A stretch of DNA of 64,000 bases. Source: Jiangella gansuensis DSM 44835. Its GTDB lineage: Bacteria > Actinomycetota > Actinomycetes > Jiangellales > Jiangellaceae. A program made the position numbers and the translations under genes. The notes under the pieces are model-generated. The model searched no databases. It was given only the letters and a program-made list of their open reading frames with translations, and was not told where the DNA came from. Where the stretch lies: NCBI RefSeq assembly GCF_000515395.1, contig NZ_KI911782.1, forward strand, positions 1,031,090-1,095,089, read 5' to 3'. Positions 1-10,282 of the stretch are shown here, one piece after another (position 1 is the stretch's first letter; each line of letters starts with the position of its first letter).

Positions 1-1556
1 GACGGGCGCGCCGCGAACCAGCCGGACTCCGTCACCACCTTCAGCCCGCCGATGGGGGCGTCGTTGCCCGCCGCCCGGGTGAGCTTCGCGGTGATCGGCT
101 CGCCGGCCAGCTCGGTCGCCGTCACCTGGTCCGGCGACAGCGCGCCGAGCGCCTTCTTCTGCTCGCGGGAGGCGGGCGCGTCCACCCGGGCGTATGCCGG
201 GTCGCCGAACTCCGCCGCCAGCCGGCGGTAGTGCTCGCTCGGCGTCGACCCGGTCACCGCGGTGATCTCGGCGGCCAGCAGGCAGGCGATGATGCCGTCC
301 TTGTCCGTGGTCCACACCCCGCCGTCGCGGCGCAGGAACGACGCGCCCGCGGACTCCTCGCCGCCGAACCCGACCGACGCGTCGATCAGCCCCGGCACGA
401 ACCACTTGAACCCGACCGGCACCTCCACCAGTGGCCGGCCCAGCCCGGCCGCCACCCGGTCGATCATCGACGAGCTGACCAGCGTCTTACCCACCGCCGC
501 TGTCGCGGGCCAGGCCGGACGGTTGCGGAACAGGTAGTCGATGGCCACCGCGAGATAGTGGTTCGGGTTCATCAGCCCGCCGTCCGGCGTCACGATGCCG
601 TGCCGGTCGGCGTCGGCGTCGTTCCCGGTGGCGACGTCGAACGTGGCGCCGTCGTCGGACATCCGCTGGATCAGCGATGCCATCGCGTGCGGCGACGAGC
701 AGTCCATGCGGATCTTGCCGTCCCAGTCCAGGGTCATGAACCGCCAGGTCGGGTCGACCAGCGGGTTGACGACGGTGAGGTCGAGCCGGTGCCGCTCGGC
801 GATGGCCGCCCAGTAGTCGACCGACGCCCCGCCCAGCGGGTCGGCGCCGATGCGCACCCCGGCCGAGCGGATGGCGTCGACGTCGACGACGGCGGACAGG
901 TCGTCGACGTACGTGCCGAGGAACTCGTAGGAGTCGGTGGTGGGCGCCTTGCGCGCGGACGCCAGGTGCATCCGCTTCACTCCGGCCAGGCCGTCCTCGA
1001 GGTATCGGTTGGCGGCGTCCTGGATCGCGCCGGTGATGTCCGAGCCGGCCGGGCCGCCGTCCGGTGGGTTGTACTTGAACCCGCCGTCCCAGGGCGGATT
1101 GTGCGACGGGGTGACGACGACGCCGTCGGCCTGCCGCCCACCCGGGCCGGAACCCGCGTTGTGGCGCAAGATCGCGTGCGAGACCGCGGGCGTCGGCGTG
1201 TACCGGTCGGCGGCGTCGACCAGCAGCGTCACCTCGTTGGCGGCGAACACTTCGACCGCGGTCGCCCACGCCGGCTCCGACAGCGCGTGCGTGTCCTTGC
1301 CCAGGAACAACGGCCCGTCGATGCCGTTCGCGGCCCGGTAGTCGCAGATCGCCTGCGCCGTCGCGGCGATGTGGTCGTCGTTGAACGCGGCCGCCAGTGA
1401 CGACCCGCGGTGCCCGGACGTCCCGAACGTGACCCGCTGGCCGGGCTCGGCCGGGTTGGGGTGCGTGGTGTAGTACGCCCGGACCAGCTGGGCGATGTCG
1501 ACGAGGTCCTCATATGCGGCGGGCTGCCCCGCGCGCGGGTGGTTCGTCACCGTCAT
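1..1556 (-). CDS. pgm: Phosphoglucomutase (alpha-D-glucose phosphate-specific), C-terminus cut by window edge
   Basis: Interconverts glucose-1-phosphate and glucose-6-phosphate in the cytosol, feeding nucleotide-sugar synthesis. Reading the reverse complement from 1556 gives about 518 codons without a stop, running off the left edge. Seen: FGTSGHRG near residue 44, the phosphoserine loop TPSHNP with Ser near 151, the metal loop [10 protein letters not shown] (Asp near 313, 315 and 317) and [10 protein letters not shown] near 400; these define the alpha-D-phosphohexomutase family, Pgm subgroup. The family is about 545 residues, so roughly 25-30 residues are missing. The AGAGG that could act as ribosome binding site touches the ATG at 1556, so the GTG two codons inside (1550) may be the true start. 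Divergent from the CNNM gene. Confidence 0.93.
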   Translation of the reverse strand, partial: MTVTNHPRAGQPAAYEDLVDIAQLVRAYYTTHPNPAEPGQRVTFGTSGHRGSSLAAAFNDDHIAATAQAICDYRAANGIDGPLFLGKDTHALSEPAWATAVEVFAANEVTLLVDAADRYTPTPAVSHAILRHNAGSGPGGRQADGVVVTPSHNPPWDGGFKYNPPDGGPAGSDITGAIQDAANRYLEDGLAGVKRMHLASARKAPTTDSYEFLGTYVDDLSAVVDVDAIRSAGVRIGADPLGGASVDYWAAIAERHRLDLTVVNPLVDPTWRFMTLDWDGKIRMDCSSPHAMASLIQRMSDDGATFDVATGNDADADRHGIVTPDGGLMNPNHYLAVAIDYLFRNRPAWPATAAVGKTLVSSSMIDRVAAGLGRPLVEVPVGFKWFVPGLIDASVGFGGEESAGASFLRRDGGVWTTDKDGIIACLLAAEITAVTGSTPSEHYRRLAAEFGDPAYARVDAPASREQKKALGALSPDQVTATELAGEPITAKLTRAAGNDAPIGGLKVVTESGWFAARP

Positions 1557-1658
1557 CCTCTCGCGCCGTCGGTCGTGCCGCTGACACCAGGCACTCTAGG
1601 ATTTTCGGATGGACGACTCCACCACGGGCCGACATAGACCTTCCCAGGTGATCCCGTC

Positions 1659-3053
1659 GTGAACCAGGACACCCTGCTCAACTTCGGCCTCGTCATGCTG
1701 TTCATCCTCGTCGGCGGGCTCTTCGCCGCCACCGAGCTGGCGCTGGTGTCGCTGCGCGAGAGCCAGTTGGCGCAGCTGGCGCAGCAGGGCCGCCGCGGCG
1801 AGCGGGTGGCGGCACTGGCGCACAACCCCAACCGCTTCCTGTCAGCGGTTCAGATCGGCGTCACCGTCGCCGGCTTCTTCTCCGCCGCCTACGGCGCCTC
1901 CACGCTCGCACCTGACCTCGCGCCGGTGCTCGAGGACTGGGGCCTGCCGGCCCCCGACACCCTCGCGTTCATCGCGTTGACCCTGTTCATCGCCTACCTG
2001 TCCCTGGTGTTCGGCGAGCTGGTGCCCAAGCGGATCGCGTTGCAGCGCGCCGCCGGGGTGTCGGTACTGGTGGCGCCCCCGCTCGACCGCTTCGCCATCC
2101 TGATGCGGCCGGTCATCTGGTTCCTGTCCCGCTCCACCGACGTCGTCGTCAGGCTCATCGGCGGCGACCCGTCCGCACAGCGCGAAGAGATCAGCGAAGA
2201 AGAGCTGCGCGAACTCGTCTCCGGCCACGAGGGCCTGAGCGAGGAGGAACGGCGCATCGTCGGCGACGTGTTCGCCGCCGGCGACCGCCAGGTCCGCGAG
2301 GTCATGCGTCCCCGCACCGACGTCGACTTCCTCGACGCAGACCTGCCGGTGTTCAAAGCGGTCAAACTGGCCGCCGCCATGCCGCACTCCCGGTACCCCG
2401 TCGTCGGCGCGTCCACCGACGACGTCGTCGGCTTCGTACACGTGCGCGACCTGTTCGACCCCGAGGTGTCGCGGCGCAGCATCCGCGTCGAGGAACTGGT
2501 CCGCGACGTCCTCGTGCTGCCGGGCACCAAGCGGGTGCTGCCGGCGATGACGGAGATGCGCCGCGAAGGCTCGCACCTGGCCGTCGTCGTCGACGAATAC
2601 GGCGGCACCGCCGGCATCGTCACGCTGGAGGACCTGGTCGAGGAGCTGGTCGGGGAGATCCGCGACGAGTACGACACCGACGAGCTGCCCGCCGCAGCGG
2701 CGTTCGGGGGTGTCGTCGACGTCGACGGCATGTTGAACATCGAGGACTTCGCTCAGCGCACCGGCGTCGAGCTACCCGACGGCCCCTACGAAACCGTCGC
2801 CGGCTTCGTGGTGGCCCGGCTGGGCCGGCTGCCGGACGTGGGCAGCACCGTCGAGTTCGACGGCATCAGCATGGAGGTCCTGGCCGTCGACGGACGACGG
2901 GCGTCGCGGCTGCGAATCCATCCGCGACCCGAACCGGACACGGAACCGGGCGACACGGCGGCGCGCGGCGGGGAGCCCCCGGACGGCGCTGACCAGGCCG
3001 GACCGGACGACGGCACGCGGCCCGGAACCTCGCCCGAGGGGCCGGCCGGGTGA
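1659..3053 (+). CDS. CNNM/CorC-HlyC family membrane protein (DUF21 plus CBS pair)
   Basis: A 464-residue membrane protein, GTG start. Residues 1-190 form a DUF21 transmembrane domain with about four hydrophobic segments and the EL(V/A)PKRIAL signature near 120; an acidic linker (EEISEEELREL) leads to two CBS motifs (about 205-330, with the typical DEYGGTAGIVTLEDLVEELVG at the end) and a CorC_HlyC domain (about 345-430). The C-terminal 35 residues are low-complexity acidic. The family is usually annotated 'hemolysin'; known members are involved in Mg2+/Co2+ handling, and a haemolytic role is not supported here. Followed after 63 bp by trpS; a shared transcript is possible. Confidence 0.88.
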   Translation: MNQDTLLNFGLVMLFILVGGLFAATELALVSLRESQLAQLAQQGRRGERVAALAHNPNRFLSAVQIGVTVAGFFSAAYGASTLAPDLAPVLEDWGLPAPDTLAFIALTLFIAYLSLVFGELVPKRIALQRAAGVSVLVAPPLDRFAILMRPVIWFLSRSTDVVVRLIGGDPSAQREEISEEELRELVSGHEGLSEEERRIVGDVFAAGDRQVREVMRPRTDVDFLDADLPVFKAVKLAAAMPHSRYPVVGASTDDVVGFVHVRDLFDPEVSRRSIRVEELVRDVLVLPGTKRVLPAMTEMRREGSHLAVVVDEYGGTAGIVTLEDLVEELVGEIRDEYDTDELPAAAAFGGVVDVDGMLNIEDFAQRTGVELPDGPYETVAGFVVARLGRLPDVGSTVEFDGISMEVLAVDGRRASRLRIHPRPEPDTEPGDTAARGGEPPDGADQAGPDDGTRPGTSPEGPAG

Positions 3054-4127
<1,074 letters not shown>

Positions 4128-4131
4128 CCTG

Positions 4132-4683
4132 GTGACAACCGATTCCAAACCTGGCGGCCAGACCATCGGTCTGGCCGTGCCGATACCGGAGCCGTACGGC
4201 AGCGAGCTGCAGGATTGGCGGCGCTCGTTCGGCGATCCGCTGGCCGACGCCATCCCCGCGCACATCACGCTGCTGCCGCCGACGTTTGTCGCCCACCGCG
4301 AACGCGACGCCGTGTACGCCCACCTCGACGAGGTCGCCAGCCGCTTCGCGCCGTTCCGGGTTCACCTGCGCGGCACCGCGACGTTCCTGCCGGTGTCGCC
4401 GGTGGTGTTCGTGGCCCTGGCGCAAGGCATCTCGGCGTGCGAGCGGTTGTCCGACGCCATCCGCACCGGGCCGCTGAAGGTCGAGCTGTCGTTCCCGTAC
4501 CACCCGCACGTCACGGTCGCCCACCACGTGTCCGAGGAAGCAATGGACAACGCGTTCGACACGCTGGCCGGGTACGACGCCGGGTTCGACGTCGCCGCGT
4601 TCAGCCTCTACGAGCACGGCGAAGACGGCTACTGGCGCCGCGAGCACGACTTCGTCCTGACAGGAGAGGCAGCGCGGGTGTGA
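4132..4683 (+). CDS. 2'-5' RNA ligase family protein (2H phosphoesterase)
   Basis: A 183-residue protein with the two His-x-Thr motifs that define the 2H phosphoesterase superfamily: HIT at residues 44-46 and HVT at 126-128, spaced as in LigT/ThpR-type enzymes. Members hydrolyse or ligate 2',3'-cyclic or 2'-5' phosphoesters; the physiological substrate of this group is unknown. GTG start at 4132, four bases after the trpS stop. The stop overlaps the start of the following membrane-protein gene (GTGA), so trpS, this gene and the YihY gene probably form one operon. Confidence 0.85.
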   Translation: MTTDSKPGGQTIGLAVPIPEPYGSELQDWRRSFGDPLADAIPAHITLLPPTFVAHRERDAVYAHLDEVASRFAPFRVHLRGTATFLPVSPVVFVALAQGISACERLSDAIRTGPLKVELSFPYHPHVTVAHHVSEEAMDNAFDTLAGYDAGFDVAAFSLYEHGEDGYWRREHDFVLTGEAARV

Positions 4684-5741
4684 TCGCTCGCCTCCGCGCC
4701 GTCTGGGGGAGGTTGCAACGCACCCTGCCGCTGCGGGCCTGGTCCCGCTACGGCGACCTTCGCGGCAACCGCCTGGCCGGTGCGTGCAGCTTCTACGGCT
4801 TCGTGTCGCTGTTCCCGCTGCTGGTCCTGGCCGCGGCGGTCGTCAGCGCGGTGGCCGGGCCGTCCGGCGTCGAGACCGTCCAGGAGATCGTCGACGACAA
4901 CCTGCCCGGACTGCGGGTGGACGTGAGCGAGTTCCACGAGCGCGCCGGCACCGTCGGTGTCGTCGGCGCCGGGACGCTGCTGTTCACCGGCCTGGGGTGG
5001 GTCGACAACGTCCGGGCGGCGGTGCGTTCCATGTGGGGCCTCAACGACCAGCCGGGCAACCTCGTGGTGCGCAAGGCCCTCGATGTCGCGTCCCTGGCCG
5101 GGTTGGGCGTGCTGATCGTGGTCTCCTGGGGTACCAGCGTCCTGGTCGTCTCGTTCGCCGGCGATGTCCTGGACTGGCTCGGACTCGGCGACGGCGGCTG
5201 GGCGCTGCGGCTGGTCAGCGCCCTCGTCAGCGTCGGCGTCAGTACCGCCCTGTTCGCGTACCTGCTGTCCGGGTTGCCGCGCATCGTGGTGCCGTTCCGC
5301 AACCTGGCCGTGGTGTCGCTGCTGGGCGCCGTCGTGTTCGAGCTGCTCAAGCAGTTCCTCGTCCAGTACGTCGTCGGCACGGCGACACAGAACTCGTACG
5401 CGGCGTTCGCGACGCCAGTGGCGATGCTGGCCTGGATCTACCTGGTGACGCGGCTGCTCATGGTGTGCGCCGCCATCACGGCCGAGACCGCCATCGACCA
5501 GCTGGAGGCTGACCAGCGCGACGCGGTGGCGCTGCATTCCGCCGAGCGCGGTCCCTCGCCGTCAGCGGACGTGGGCAGGCGGCCGGACGCGGTGGCCTCC
5601 CTGACTCCGTCCCAGGTGAACACCGTCAGCGTGGCCGCCGGCGCGGTCCTCGGCGCCGCCGGTCTGGCCCTCGCCGTGTTCACGGTCCGCGCCACCCGAG
5701 CCCTCGCCTCGGTGACGGTCCGCCGCCCGGGTGGGAAATGA
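4680..5741 (+). CDS. YihY/BrkB (virulence factor BrkB-like) inner membrane protein
   Basis: A 353-residue integral membrane protein with an N-terminal FYGFVSLFPLL segment (family hallmark), FTGLGWVDNVR, about six hydrophobic helices and a polar tail that ends in one more hydrophobic stretch (about 315-340). The family was once called ribonuclease BN; that function belongs to another protein, so no enzymatic role is claimed. The GTG start overlaps the preceding stop, with AGGAG about 15 bp upstream. The stop codon TGA (5739-5741) lies inside the left arm of a 92-bp palindromic repeat, which may also terminate transcription. Confidence 0.86.
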   Translation: MIARLRAVWGRLQRTLPLRAWSRYGDLRGNRLAGACSFYGFVSLFPLLVLAAAVVSAVAGPSGVETVQEIVDDNLPGLRVDVSEFHERAGTVGVVGAGTLLFTGLGWVDNVRAAVRSMWGLNDQPGNLVVRKALDVASLAGLGVLIVVSWGTSVLVVSFAGDVLDWLGLGDGGWALRLVSALVSVGVSTALFAYLLSGLPRIVVPFRNLAVVSLLGAVVFELLKQFLVQYVVGTATQNSYAAFATPVAMLAWIYLVTRLLMVCAAITAETAIDQLEADQRDAVALHSAERGPSPSADVGRRPDAVASLTPSQVNTVSVAAGAVLGAAGLALAVFTVRATRALASVTVRRPGGK

Positions 5742-5825
5742 TCACGTCCACCATGGGTGTGTTCGCTCCCCCAGGAATGCTTGCCTGGTGAGGCGGGTGT
5801 ACCCATGGTGGACGTGATCATTTCC
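5734..5825. repeat. Palindromic intergenic repeat, copy 1 (perfect 25-bp terminal inverted repeats)
   Basis: Bases 5734-5758 and 5801-5825 are exact reverse complements (outer end GGAAATGATCACGTCCACC), flanking an inner imperfect hairpin around AATGCTTGCC. The outer TGATCA supplies the TGA stop of the YihY gene on its left; the convergent carboxypeptidase gene ends about 17 bp to the right. Related copies lie at 20563-20665 (inverted), 24073-24144 and 27312-27390. It can fold into one long hairpin, so it may act as a bidirectional terminator, but its dispersal argues for a small mobile (REP/MITE-like) element. Confidence 0.9.
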
Positions 5826-5841
5826 AGGGCGGCGGACGGCG

Positions 5842-7065
5842 TCAGCGGCGGGAGGAGTAGCGGCCGGTGCCTTTGGGGCGGCGGCGCAGCGCGAAACCGA
5901 TGCCGCCGGCCAGTGCGGCCGCGCCGAGGCTGAGCCACACCACCGGCGGCACGCCTTCGGAGCTGCCGCCCGGGCTGCTGAGCACGTCCTCGTAGTCGCT
6001 GAGGGGATTGCGGCCGATGACGTCGCCTTCGTCGCCGGCTTCGATGAGCTCGGGGATGTCCTCCGGTGCCACGAGATGTCCGACCGGTTCGAGGTCGGGT
6101 GCGGCGAATGCCCAGTCGAACAGGGCCGCGGCGGCGTCTTCGGCCCGGCCCTCCGCGCCGAGCACGGTGGCGATGAGGGTCCGGTCGCCGCGTTCGGCGG
6201 CACCGACGAAGGTGTGGCCGGCCAAGGTGGTGAAGCCGGTCTTCAGGCCGATGGCGCCGTCGTACGACCCCAGCAGCCGGTTCTGGTTCTGGATCTGGAA
6301 GGTGGCGCCGTCGGTGCCGGGGAAGTCGTAGGCGGGGGTGGTGGCCAGCTTGGCGATGGTGTCGTCGCTCAGTGCCTGCCGCCCGATCAGCGCGAGGTCG
6401 TACGCCGACGACAGCTGGCCGGGGCTGTCCAGACCGTGCGGGGTGACGGCGTTGGTGTCGAACGCGCCGAGCCGGCTGGCTTCGTCGTTCATCAGGTCGA
6501 CGGTGTAGGTCTGGCCGCCGGCTGCAGCGGCGATGGCGTGGGCGGCGTCGTTGCCGGAGGCCAGCATCAGCCCGTGCAGGAGGTCGCCGACGGTGTAGGT
6601 CTGCGCCGTGACGAGCCCGACCCGGCTGCCCTCGACCGAGGCGTCGGTCTCGGTGGCGACGTAGGTTTCGTCCGGTTCCAGGGAGTCGCCGACGGCCAGG
6701 GCGGTGAGCAGCTTGATGGTGCTGGCCGGTGGGCGCCGCTCGTGCGGGCTGAACGCCGCGAGCACGTCGCCGGTTTCGGCGTCGGCCACCAGCCATGCCT
6801 GCGCGTCGACGGCGGGCAGGGGCGGCGCGGACGGCCCGACCAGCGGCACCCCGATGGTGCCGAGTTCCTTGCCGCCGACGACCTCGTCGACCGGGGCGTC
6901 CTCCGGCGGTCCGAGCACCGTCGGCGACGGCATCGACGACGGCGGCGTCGTGGCTTCCGGGGAGGCGTGCGCGGGGGCGAGGGCACCCAGTCCGAGCACG
7001 GCAAGACACGCCACCGGCGCCAGCCACGCCCGGTGGCCGCGTCGGAATCGCGCACAGCCGCCCAT
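5842..7065 (-). CDS. D-alanyl-D-alanine carboxypeptidase (DacA/PBP5-type, peptidase S11)
   Basis: A 407-residue secreted, membrane-anchored penicillin-binding protein that trims the terminal D-Ala of peptidoglycan stem peptides. Signal peptide at about 12-34; active-site motifs in the right order: STIK (115-118), SGN (170-172) and KTG (275-277). A hydrophobic C-terminal segment (GVPPVVWLSLGAAALAGG) followed by Arg/Lys residues anchors it. ATG at 7065 gives a clean signal peptide; the open frame extends about 60 codons further upstream into the MarR gene and that extension is not credible. It starts 38 bp downstream of the MarR gene on the same strand, so the two may be cotranscribed. Confidence 0.92.
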   Translation of the reverse strand: MGGCARFRRGHRAWLAPVACLAVLGLGALAPAHASPEATTPPSSMPSPTVLGPPEDAPVDEVVGGKELGTIGVPLVGPSAPPLPAVDAQAWLVADAETGDVLAAFSPHERRPPASTIKLLTALAVGDSLEPDETYVATETDASVEGSRVGLVTAQTYTVGDLLHGLMLASGNDAAHAIAAAAGGQTYTVDLMNDEASRLGAFDTNAVTPHGLDSPGQLSSAYDLALIGRQALSDDTIAKLATTPAYDFPGTDGATFQIQNQNRLLGSYDGAIGLKTGFTTLAGHTFVGAAERGDRTLIATVLGAEGRAEDAAAALFDWAFAAPDLEPVGHLVAPEDIPELIEAGDEGDVIGRNPLSDYEDVLSSPGGSSEGVPPVVWLSLGAAALAGGIGFALRRRPKGTGRYSSRR

Positions 7066-7102
7066 GGTCGAGGTCAGACTAGCCAGTACCGGCGAGAACC
7101 GG

Positions 7103-7603
7103 TCAGCTCGGTGCGTCGTCGAAGGGCAGGACGAGGGTGCGCAGCAGGTCGGCGAGCTGGACACGTTCGTCGTCGGCGAGCCCGGCCAGCAGCTCGCGCT
7201 CGCCCGCCAGCAGGCCTTCGAGAGCCGCGTCGACGGAGCGTTTGCCAAGTTCGGTGAGGCGGACCCGGACGGCGCGGCGGTCGTCTTCGTCGCGTCGCCG
7301 GCTCACCAGGCCGCGGGCGGTGAGTTTGTCGACCCTGGCGGTCATGGTGCCGCTGGTGACGAGTGTCTGGCCGAGTAGGACGCCGGGGGAGAGCTCGTAC
7401 GGTTCGCCGGCGCGGCGCAGGGCGGCGAGCACGTCGAACTCCCAGGGCTCCAAGCCGTGTTCGGCGAACGCCGCGCGCCGGGCGCGGTCGAGGTGCCGGG
7501 CCAGCCGGCTGACGCGGGAGAGCACTTCCATGGGGCTGACGTCGAGGTCGGGCCGCTCGTGCCGCCACGCCTCGGTCAGCCTGTCGACCTCGTCCTGCGC
7601 CAT
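7103..7603 (-). CDS. MarR-family transcriptional regulator
   Basis: A 166-residue winged-helix repressor. Seen: the MarR wing region LTARGLVSRRRDEDDRRAVRVRLT and a C-terminal dimerisation helix pair. It is divergent from the trans-aconitate methyltransferase-like gene at 7700; the shared 96-bp intergenic region has two strong palindromes that are the natural operator sites, so autoregulation plus control of the methyltransferase is likely. The inducing ligand cannot be read from sequence. Confidence 0.92.
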   Translation of the reverse strand: MAQDEVDRLTEAWRHERPDLDVSPMEVLSRVSRLARHLDRARRAAFAEHGLEPWEFDVLAALRRAGEPYELSPGVLLGQTLVTSGTMTARVDKLTARGLVSRRRDEDDRRAVRVRLTELGKRSVDAALEGLLAGERELLAGLADDERVQLADLLRTLVLPFDDAPS

Positions 7604-7629
7604 GGGACGACTCTACGTCCTCGGTCAAG

Positions 7630-7680
7630 TATCTTGACGTCGAGATAGTATGCATGCTGAGATATGTCTTGACGTCAAGA
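7630..7680. promoter_or_regulatory. Paired palindromes between MarR and methyltransferase genes (likely MarR operators)
   Basis: 7667-7680 is the perfect 14-bp palindrome TCTTGACGTCAAGA; 7630-7647 is TATCTTGACGTCGAGATA, a palindrome with one mismatch and the same TCTTGACGTC core. A further TCAAG/CTTGA half-site pair spans 7625-7637. Site size and position between divergent genes are typical of MarR autoregulation. That they bind this particular MarR protein is inference. Confidence 0.75.
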
Positions 7681-7699
7681 TTTCTGGAGGTGTCTACGG

Positions 7700-8455
7700 A
7701 TGTGGGATCCGGACCGCTATCTCGTGTTCGCCGGCCAACGGGCCCGGCCGTTCCGTGACCTGATCGCCCAGGTGGCGGCGACCGACGTCCGCGAGGTCGC
7801 CGACCTCGGCTGCGGACCCGGCAACCTCACCGTCGGCCTGGTGGAGCGCTGGCCCGACGCGCACGTTGTCGGCGTCGACGCGTCCGCGGACATGATCGCG
7901 GCGGCGCCCGCGGACGGCCCGGTCGAGTTCGTCCACGCCGACCTGCGCGACTGGACGCCGACGCGGCCGGTCGACGTGCTGCTCAGCAACGCAACGCTGC
8001 AATGGGTGCCCGGTCACCTCGACCTGCTGCCGCGGCTGGCCGGACAGCTGGCCGCCGGCGGCTGGCTCGCCTTCCAGGTTCCGGGCAACTTCGGGGAGCC
8101 GTCGCATGTGCTCCTGCGGGAGCTGGCCGCGGCCGACCGCTGGAGCGTGCTGCACGACCTGACCTGGCCGAGCGTCCACGAGCCGGGGACGTACCTGGAG
8201 GCGCTGCTCGACCTGGGCCTGGAAGTCCAGGTGTGGGAGACCACGTACCACCATCTGCTCCATGGCGACGACGCGGTCCTGGAATGGGTGAGCGGCACGG
8301 CGCTGCGGCCGGTGCTCGCCGCCCTGGAGAGTCCCGACGAACGGGAGCGCTTCGTCGCCGAGTACCGCGAGTTGCTGCGTAGCGCATACCGTCCTGGCAG
8401 GTACGGAACCGTGCTGCCGTACCGGCGCATCTTCGCGGTCGCCCAGAAGCCGTGA
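7700..8455 (+). CDS. tam: Trans-aconitate 2-methyltransferase-like SAM-dependent methyltransferase
   Basis: A 251-residue class I methyltransferase. The opening MWDPDRYLVFAGQRARPF is the Tam-specific N-terminus, followed by the SAM motif DLGCGPGNLT (about 35-44) and VDVLLSNATLQWVP (post-motif III). Tam methylates trans-aconitate, which would otherwise inhibit aconitase. GGAGG lies 9 bp before the ATG. Expression is probably controlled by the divergent MarR protein through the palindromes upstream. The exact substrate is inferred from family membership only. Confidence 0.87.
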   Translation: MWDPDRYLVFAGQRARPFRDLIAQVAATDVREVADLGCGPGNLTVGLVERWPDAHVVGVDASADMIAAAPADGPVEFVHADLRDWTPTRPVDVLLSNATLQWVPGHLDLLPRLAGQLAAGGWLAFQVPGNFGEPSHVLLRELAAADRWSVLHDLTWPSVHEPGTYLEALLDLGLEVQVWETTYHHLLHGDDAVLEWVSGTALRPVLAALESPDERERFVAEYRELLRSAYRPGRYGTVLPYRRIFAVAQKP

Positions 8456-8555
8456 TCACCGCCGCGCGCCGTCCGCGGGGTGGGGCTGTCCCCCGTACGG
8501 TCCGGGGTGATGGCGGGATGTCGTCCGGCCTGGTCGGGCACGCAGACTCGACACC

Positions 8556-9590
8556 ATGTCGATCAACAGTGCAAGCTCGACCGCCGAGCCGCGGCCCGGG
8601 AGCGATTTCGCCGGTCTCTCCCGGCAGATCGCCGCCGCCGGACTCCTCGACCGGCGGCCCGGCTACTACGTCGTCCGCATCGGGCTGGTCGCCGCCGCGT
8701 ACGCGGCCGGGTGGAGCGCCTTCGCCGTCATCGGCGACTCCTGGTGGCAGATCCTGGTGGCCGTCGGGCTCGCCGTGGTCTTCGCGCAGGTCGCCCTCGT
8801 GGCACACGACCTGGCGCACCGGCAGGTGTTCCGCAAACGGCGGCCCAGCGAGATCGCCGGGCGGATCGCCGGCAACCTCGCGATCGGCATGGCCTATGGC
8901 TGGTGGCAGGACAAGCACACCCGCCACCACGCCAACCCGAACCACGAAGAGCTGGACCCGGACGTCTCACCCGACATCCTGGTGTGGTCGAAGCGGCAGG
9001 CCGGCGCGGCGTCGGGCCTGACCAAGGTGATCGCCGCCCGGCAGGCGTTCCTGTTCTTCCCGCTGTTGACGCTCGAGGGGTTCAACCTGCACGTGGCCAG
9101 CGTCCGGGCCACCCTCGATCCGCGGACGAAGCGGCGGCACCTGGAGCTGGTGCTGCTGCTGGTGCATTTCGCGATGTTCCTGAGTGCGCTCTTCGTGATG
9201 CTCTCGCCGGGGAAGGCGATCGTGTTCCTGCTGGTCAACCAGGCTGTCTTCGGCGTCTACCTCGGCTGCACGTTCGCGCCGAACCACAAGGGGATGCCTA
9301 CGCTCACCCGCGAGGACGAGCTGGACTATCTGCGCAAGCAGGTGCTGACATCGCGCAACGTCAAGGGCGGCCCGGTGATGGATGTCGCGCTGGGCGGGCT
9401 GAACTACCAGATCGAGCACCACCTCTTCCCCAGCATGCCCACCCCGAACCTGCGCAAGGCCAAGCCGATCGTGGAGCGTTACTGCGCCGACCTTGGCGTG
9501 TCGTACCAGGAGACCGGGCTGGTCGAGTCGTACCGGCTGGCCCTGCGCCACATGCACGACGTGGGCGAACCCATCCGGGCGGGTCGCTGA
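8556..9590 (+). CDS. Membrane fatty acid desaturase (front-end/linoleoyl-CoA desaturase-like)
   Basis: A 344-residue integral membrane di-iron desaturase. The three histidine boxes are HDLAH (84-88), HTRHH (121-125) and QIEHH (285-289); Gln in the third box is typical of delta-6/front-end-type desaturases rather than delta-9. Four hydrophobic segments surround the boxes. It introduces a double bond into a long-chain acyl group using O2 and a reductase partner not seen nearby. Single gene with its own promoter region; the second desaturase of the window (11695-12693) belongs to a different subgroup. Confidence 0.88.
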   Translation: MSINSASSTAEPRPGSDFAGLSRQIAAAGLLDRRPGYYVVRIGLVAAAYAAGWSAFAVIGDSWWQILVAVGLAVVFAQVALVAHDLAHRQVFRKRRPSEIAGRIAGNLAIGMAYGWWQDKHTRHHANPNHEELDPDVSPDILVWSKRQAGAASGLTKVIAARQAFLFFPLLTLEGFNLHVASVRATLDPRTKRRHLELVLLLVHFAMFLSALFVMLSPGKAIVFLLVNQAVFGVYLGCTFAPNHKGMPTLTREDELDYLRKQVLTSRNVKGGPVMDVALGGLNYQIEHHLFPSMPTPNLRKAKPIVERYCADLGVSYQETGLVESYRLALRHMHDVGEPIRAGR

Positions 9591-9655
9591 GCAGCGCCAC
9601 GCCGGCCGTCGAAAGTCACTTGCGCGCGGTGCGGGCGCCGAGCATCATCAGCCCG

Positions 9656-10216
9656 ATGAGCCAGCCGCCCGAGCGGTGGACCCGCGCCACGGTCTACCCC
9701 GACATGTGGACGGATCCGGACGATGACCCCCGCAACAGCGACGGCGTCAGTCCCGACGGCGAGTTGGCGACCCTTCAGGACTTTTTCACGAACTACCGGC
9801 TGACCCTGACGATGAAGTGTGACGGGCTGGACCCGGAGCAGCTGGCGCGTCGGTCCGTGCCGCCGTCGACCATGTCCCTCCTCGGGCTGTTGCGCCATCT
9901 GGCCGAGGTGGAGCGCGACTGGCGCAATTGGCTCCGGGCGGAGAACCCGGCGCCCACGCTGTACGGGGCGGACGGCGCGGACTTCGACGGAGCCGTCGCC
10001 GAGCAGGCGGTCGTCGACGGCGCGTACGCCGATCTGGCTCGCGAGCAGGCGGCCACCGACGCGGCGCTGGCCGAGCACCCGGATCTGGGCGAGCGGGTGG
10101 GGAAGGACGGCTTCGCGATCCGGGAACTCTGGGTCCACCGCGTCGAGGAATACGCCCGCCACTGCGGGCACGCCGATCTGCTCCGTGAGTGCATCGACGG
10201 CCGGGTGGGGCAGTAG
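9656..10216 (+). CDS. DinB-family protein (DUF664, mycothiol-dependent maleylpyruvate isomerase-like)
   Basis: A 186-residue four-helix-bundle protein. Seen: LLGLLRHLAEVERDW with the first metal His, and ELWVHRVEEYARHCGHADLLREC at the C-terminus containing the remaining His residues of the DinB metal site. DUF664 members in actinobacteria are thought to be thiol-dependent (mycothiol) transferases; the substrate here is unknown. ATG at 9656 chosen over longer upstream readings because family homology begins at once (ERWTRATVYPDMW). Stands alone. Confidence 0.82.
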   Translation: MSQPPERWTRATVYPDMWTDPDDDPRNSDGVSPDGELATLQDFFTNYRLTLTMKCDGLDPEQLARRSVPPSTMSLLGLLRHLAEVERDWRNWLRAENPAPTLYGADGADFDGAVAEQAVVDGAYADLAREQAATDAALAEHPDLGERVGKDGFAIRELWVHRVEEYARHCGHADLLRECIDGRVGQ

Positions 10217-10282
10217 AACCCCTTCGTGTGAATTCCGCCGAATTGCCGCGAGCGATGATCGTTGCGCGGTAGGTTCTGATCT

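Noticed and set aside
5438-7027. 529-codon minus-strand frame over the carboxypeptidase gene
   Set aside because: Arg/Pro-rich out-of-frame reading of the carboxypeptidase region and of the repeat; no motif, and the true frame has SxxK, SGN and KTG.
8453-8520. TGATCACC at the tam stop as a fifth palindromic repeat
   Set aside because: Only the terminal hexamer agrees; the downstream sequence lacks the AATGCTTGCC core and the second arm, so it is not counted as a copy.
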